DNA from: Deltaproteobacteria bacterium
Lineage (GTDB): Bacteria > UBA10199 > 2-02-FULL-44-16 > JAAZCA01
DNA: 34,538 nt
Direction: 5' to 3'
Assembly: GCA_018645265.1 (NCBI GenBank)
Contig: JABGOS010000091.1
Span: forward strand, 1 to 34,538
This document shows positions 32,525 through 34,538 of this stretch, in pieces (position 1 is the first letter of the stretch; each line of letters opens with the position of its first letter). A program made the position numbers and the translations under genes. The notes under the pieces were generated by a model that saw only the letters and a program-made list of their open reading frames with translations, did no database searches and was not told the DNA's origin.

Positions 32525-33328
32525 TTATAGTTCACAGAGTTCTTCGTATCTCTTCTGTGCTTTTTCGATGTAGAGAGGGTCGTCAATGGATATCTCGATT
32601 GCACCCTCAGGACACGCCATGGCGCACCTGCCACAGCCTGCGCAACCTTTGCCGATGAGAGCCTTGCCCTTTTTCATTTTAATCGCACTGACGAAACACT
32701 CTTCCTTACATTTTCCGCAGCCGATGCATTTTTCAGGATCTACCTTGATTGTAAGGCCATCCAAAAAACGATATACGCCCTTGCGGCGAAGGTACGCGGG
32801 CATATATTTAGAATATCTCATGCAACAACAGCAGCTGCAGCAGAAACATACGGCAAGAAAACGTACTCCAGAGGTTACCCCGAAGTATGAATTGTCCATC
32901 GTCGTTCTTCCGACGTAGGGGATGAGCCCCTTGTCATCCTGTGCTTTCTTAACACGCTCCAATGCTTCCGCTTCACTAACCTTCCGGCCATATTTTTCAG
33001 GGATATCAGTGTCAGCATTTCCGAGGAACATGCATGATAGATCTTCAGAGTGATTTTTACATGAGAGCAGTGCCCTGCATTCGCATTTATGGAGAAGTAT
33101 CCTGCTCTTCGCTTTTTTTATGAGATTTTCAAGGAGGACTATTGGTTGTGGTGTGTCCTGTGGTAGCTTTATCCTATCGTATGTTGGCAAAAATACAGAA
33201 TCCCAGTTGCCAGGTTTCGTATATGGGTTGATGTAGTGATAACCGGGTATCCATTCAAGCGCAAAGAGCAGTCCCAGCAACTTGAATGAAAAGGGGTCTC
33301 TTCTCTTTGTTATGACTGTATGATGCAC
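32525..33328 (-). CDS. 4Fe-4S polyferredoxin-like protein with an extra Cys cluster
   Basis: A 267-aa protein without signal peptide. The C-terminal part holds two full 4Fe-4S motifs: C201, C204, C207, C211 in CIGCGKCKEEC and C229, C232, C235, C239 in CAGCGRCAMAC, as in 2[4Fe-4S] ferredoxins. Upstream lies a dense cluster (C161, 163, 164, 166-169 in VCFCCSCCCCM) and an earlier set (KCECRALLSC, C82-C90, and C99) that could hold further metal. Similar long ferredoxin-like proteins occur in anaerobes, with unknown partners. The start is GTG at 33328 without a clear ribosome-binding site. It could accept electrons from IorAB, which lacks its own ferredoxin domain, but the genes are 22 kb apart. 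It is convergent with the porin (3 bp). Confidence 0.85.
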   Translation of the reverse strand: MHHTVITKRRDPFSFKLLGLLFALEWIPGYHYINPYTKPGNWDSVFLPTYDRIKLPQDTPQPIVLLENLIKKAKSRILLHKCECRALLSCKNHSEDLSCMFLGNADTDIPEKYGRKVSEAEALERVKKAQDDKGLIPYVGRTTMDNSYFGVTSGVRFLAVCFCCSCCCCMRYSKYMPAYLRRKGVYRFLDGLTIKVDPEKCIGCGKCKEECFVSAIKMKKGKALIGKGCAGCGRCAMACPEGAIEISIDDPLYIEKAQKRYEELCEL

Positions 33329-33346
33329 TATGGTTATTTTTAGCGT

Positions 33347-33387
33347 AATTTAGAGCTCTTTACCATGTGAAATTTCAATTTAGAGCT
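33347..33387. promoter_or_regulatory. Pair of 11-bp direct repeats in a divergent promoter region
   Basis: aatttagagct occurs at 33347-33357 and 33377-33387, starts exactly 30 bp apart (about three helical turns). It lies in the 120-bp gap between the divergent polyferredoxin and sensor genes. This is the usual layout of a regulator's tandem operator, but no known motif is recognised. Confidence 0.4.
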
Positions 33388-33448
33388 GACTAATTATAGT
33401 AGCTTAACAGCGATCAATTTGTTAAAAATATTACTTCAAGGGGGATCC

Positions 33449-34538
33449 GTGTTTAGCCATATAGTAACGGTCATCGCTTTCGGTTGCATCTTTCTAAATC
33501 TCTTTCTGGGTCTTTTGGCCCTGACGCAAAGCCGTAAAAATAGCATCCATTGTCCCTTCTTTATGATGAACGCAGTTCTCGTCCTATGGAATGTCGCTTA
33601 TTATGTGACGGTGCAAACTGGTTTTCTGCAGGTTGCCGATATTGTCGTCCTTGAATGTACTGCGGTCCTTATTCCCGCGGTTGTCCTTCATTTTATTGTA
33701 CGGTTTACCGGAATTGCACGTAGAGGATTCTGGATCTTGTTTGGATATGCCGCAGCTCTTGCCTGGTGTTGCATCTTTATCTTCACGTCACTTGAGATAT
33801 GGAAGACTACAGCGGGCCTAGTAGGGATAACTACGCTTGTGATAGGGACGATCTGCGCTATCATGTTGATTAATGCCCTGAGAAGAACCCCGGAAGGCGG
33901 CGAGAAAAAATGTCTTGCCGTAATAACCTTCGGCTTCTTCATGTACTTTGTGCTTGGTCTAACAGATTACCTCTGTTGTTTTTTGTGGGATCTCTATTTG
34001 TTTACGAGCATGATAGGTAGCCTTATTTTTTCGCTATGCATTGCATGGGCGGTATTCACATATCAGCTGCTCGACCTTCGAGAATCTATTCGCCAAGCAA
34101 TATGGGCAGCCACATTGTTCGTTCTTACATATTTTCTCTATTTAGGTGCCCATCGTTTGGTCATGCCCATACCTGGAATGGAACCACTTGCTCTCGTAAT
34201 AGGCATACTCGCTGTAGCCTTCATCCTCAGCCCGCTGGGCCCTTCAAGAATACGCGAGGCTATTCATTCTATCTTCTTTCCGGATAAGATGACGTTAGTC
34301 GACATTATCAATCGCTTTATGTCCGAGGAAGTCGGCATAAATAGCGTGGAAAATTTGGTTACCCTCTATCTGGGCAGTATTACTGAGGGCCTATCAGCTC
34401 ATTCCGGAATGCTATATCTACATGATGATACAGATAAACTCTTGCTCGTCGGTTTTTCTGGAGATGGTCATCCTCTTTCGCTTCCGAAAATAATTTCCGG
34501 CAAGGAGCGGGAGGTGTTTAGGGGGATCCGAGGGTTTC
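33449..34538 (+). CDS. Membrane sensor (7TM-type histidine-kinase N-terminus plus GAF), partial
   Basis: A frame open from GTG at 33449 to the window end (363 codons, no stop) that the ORF track omits because it runs off the edge. AAGGGGGATCC precedes the GTG. Eight or so hydrophobic helices fill residues ~1-270. They are followed by a linker (SRIREAIHSIFFPDKM) like that of 7TM/PrsK-type histidine kinases, and then the start of a GAF-like domain (VENLVTLYLGSITEGL...GMLYLHDD). The kinase or other output domain would lie beyond the window, so kinase identity is inferred. It is divergent from the polyferredoxin gene, with direct repeats between them. Confidence 0.75.
   Translation, partial: MFSHIVTVIAFGCIFLNLFLGLLALTQSRKNSIHCPFFMMNAVLVLWNVAYYVTVQTGFLQVADIVVLECTAVLIPAVVLHFIVRFTGIARRGFWILFGYAAALAWCCIFIFTSLEIWKTTAGLVGITTLVIGTICAIMLINALRRTPEGGEKKCLAVITFGFFMYFVLGLTDYLCCFLWDLYLFTSMIGSLIFSLCIAWAVFTYQLLDLRESIRQAIWAATLFVLTYFLYLGAHRLVMPIPGMEPLALVIGILAVAFILSPLGPSRIREAIHSIFFPDKMTLVDIINRFMSEEVGINSVENLVTLYLGSITEGLSAHSGMLYLHDDTDKLLLVGFSGDGHPLSLPKIISGKEREVFRGIRGF

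Noticed and set aside
1-34538. CRISPR arrays, tRNA or rRNA genes, prophage or complete insertion sequences
   Set aside because: None was seen on reading: no regularly spaced repeats beyond the coding 27-bp tandem, no cloverleaf with TTC-type loop, no transposase or integrase.

Overview
The window looks like chromosomal DNA from a Gram-negative anaerobic or fermentative bacterium. It encodes several outer-membrane-type proteins with signal peptides and C-terminal Phe, hopanoid side-chain enzymes (HpnH/HpnG), an F0 cluster (I-a-c) without F1 genes beside it, a c subunit with a signal-peptide-like N-terminus, and ferredoxin-linked 2-oxoacid metabolism. This combination fits the former Deltaproteobacteria in the broad sense (Desulfobacterota, Myxococcota, Bdellovibrionota or a related candidate phylum). 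That placement is inference, since the window has no rRNA or other marker. I saw no tRNA, rRNA, CRISPR array, prophage or complete insertion sequence.

Layout. (1) 1-12.6 kb is an amino-acid fermentation block: an MFS transporter tail, tryptophanase, a metallo-aminopeptidase, a Lon-like protease with a lysine-repeat tail, a domain-permuted ADP-forming acyl-CoA synthetase, IorB/IorA and a class I aminotransferase, with an RDD membrane protein between them. Together these would take peptides to amino acids, amino acids to 2-oxo acids, 2-oxo acids to acyl-CoA plus reduced ferredoxin, and acyl-CoA to acid plus ATP. (2) 12.7-14.6 kb holds an RNHCP protein and F0 genes atpI-like/atpB/atpE; the c subunit carries several Na+-site residues. 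(3) 14.7-19.1 kb holds hpnH, hpnG, an overlapping unknown membrane-anchored protein and convergent adenine deaminase, which could remove the adenine released by HpnG. (4) 19.2-27.2 kb is a mixed housekeeping and hypothetical region: beta-barrel protein, esterase, polyprenyl synthase, a sigma-54-type promoter before a 63-aa protein and a ComEA-like HhH protein, a TGS/SAD/uridine-kinase fusion, a NYN RNase, a YdjM-like membrane protein and several unknowns. (5) 27.2-30.0 kb holds the most unusual module: an IPT/TIG exported protein, interrupted by a frameshift in a run of eight G, overlaps by 4 nt a gene fusing a GT51 peptidoglycan glycosyltransferase to an M15/VanY-like peptidase. (6) 30.2-34.5 kb holds a GPH-type sugar transporter with an overlapping TorF-like porin, a polyferredoxin-like protein and the start of a multi-TM/GAF sensor that runs off the right edge and is missing from the ORF track.

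The best candidate for something undescribed is region 5. Slippage in the G8 tract could switch the exported protein on and off and, through the ATGA overlap, also modulate the downstream wall-synthesis/wall-trimming fusion. A homopolymer sequencing error is the main alternative. Other notable points are an IorA without its usual C-terminal 4Fe-4S domain, a 21-bp palindrome present twice (one copy supplies the last codons of atpB), and 9-residue lysine repeats in the Lon-like protein.
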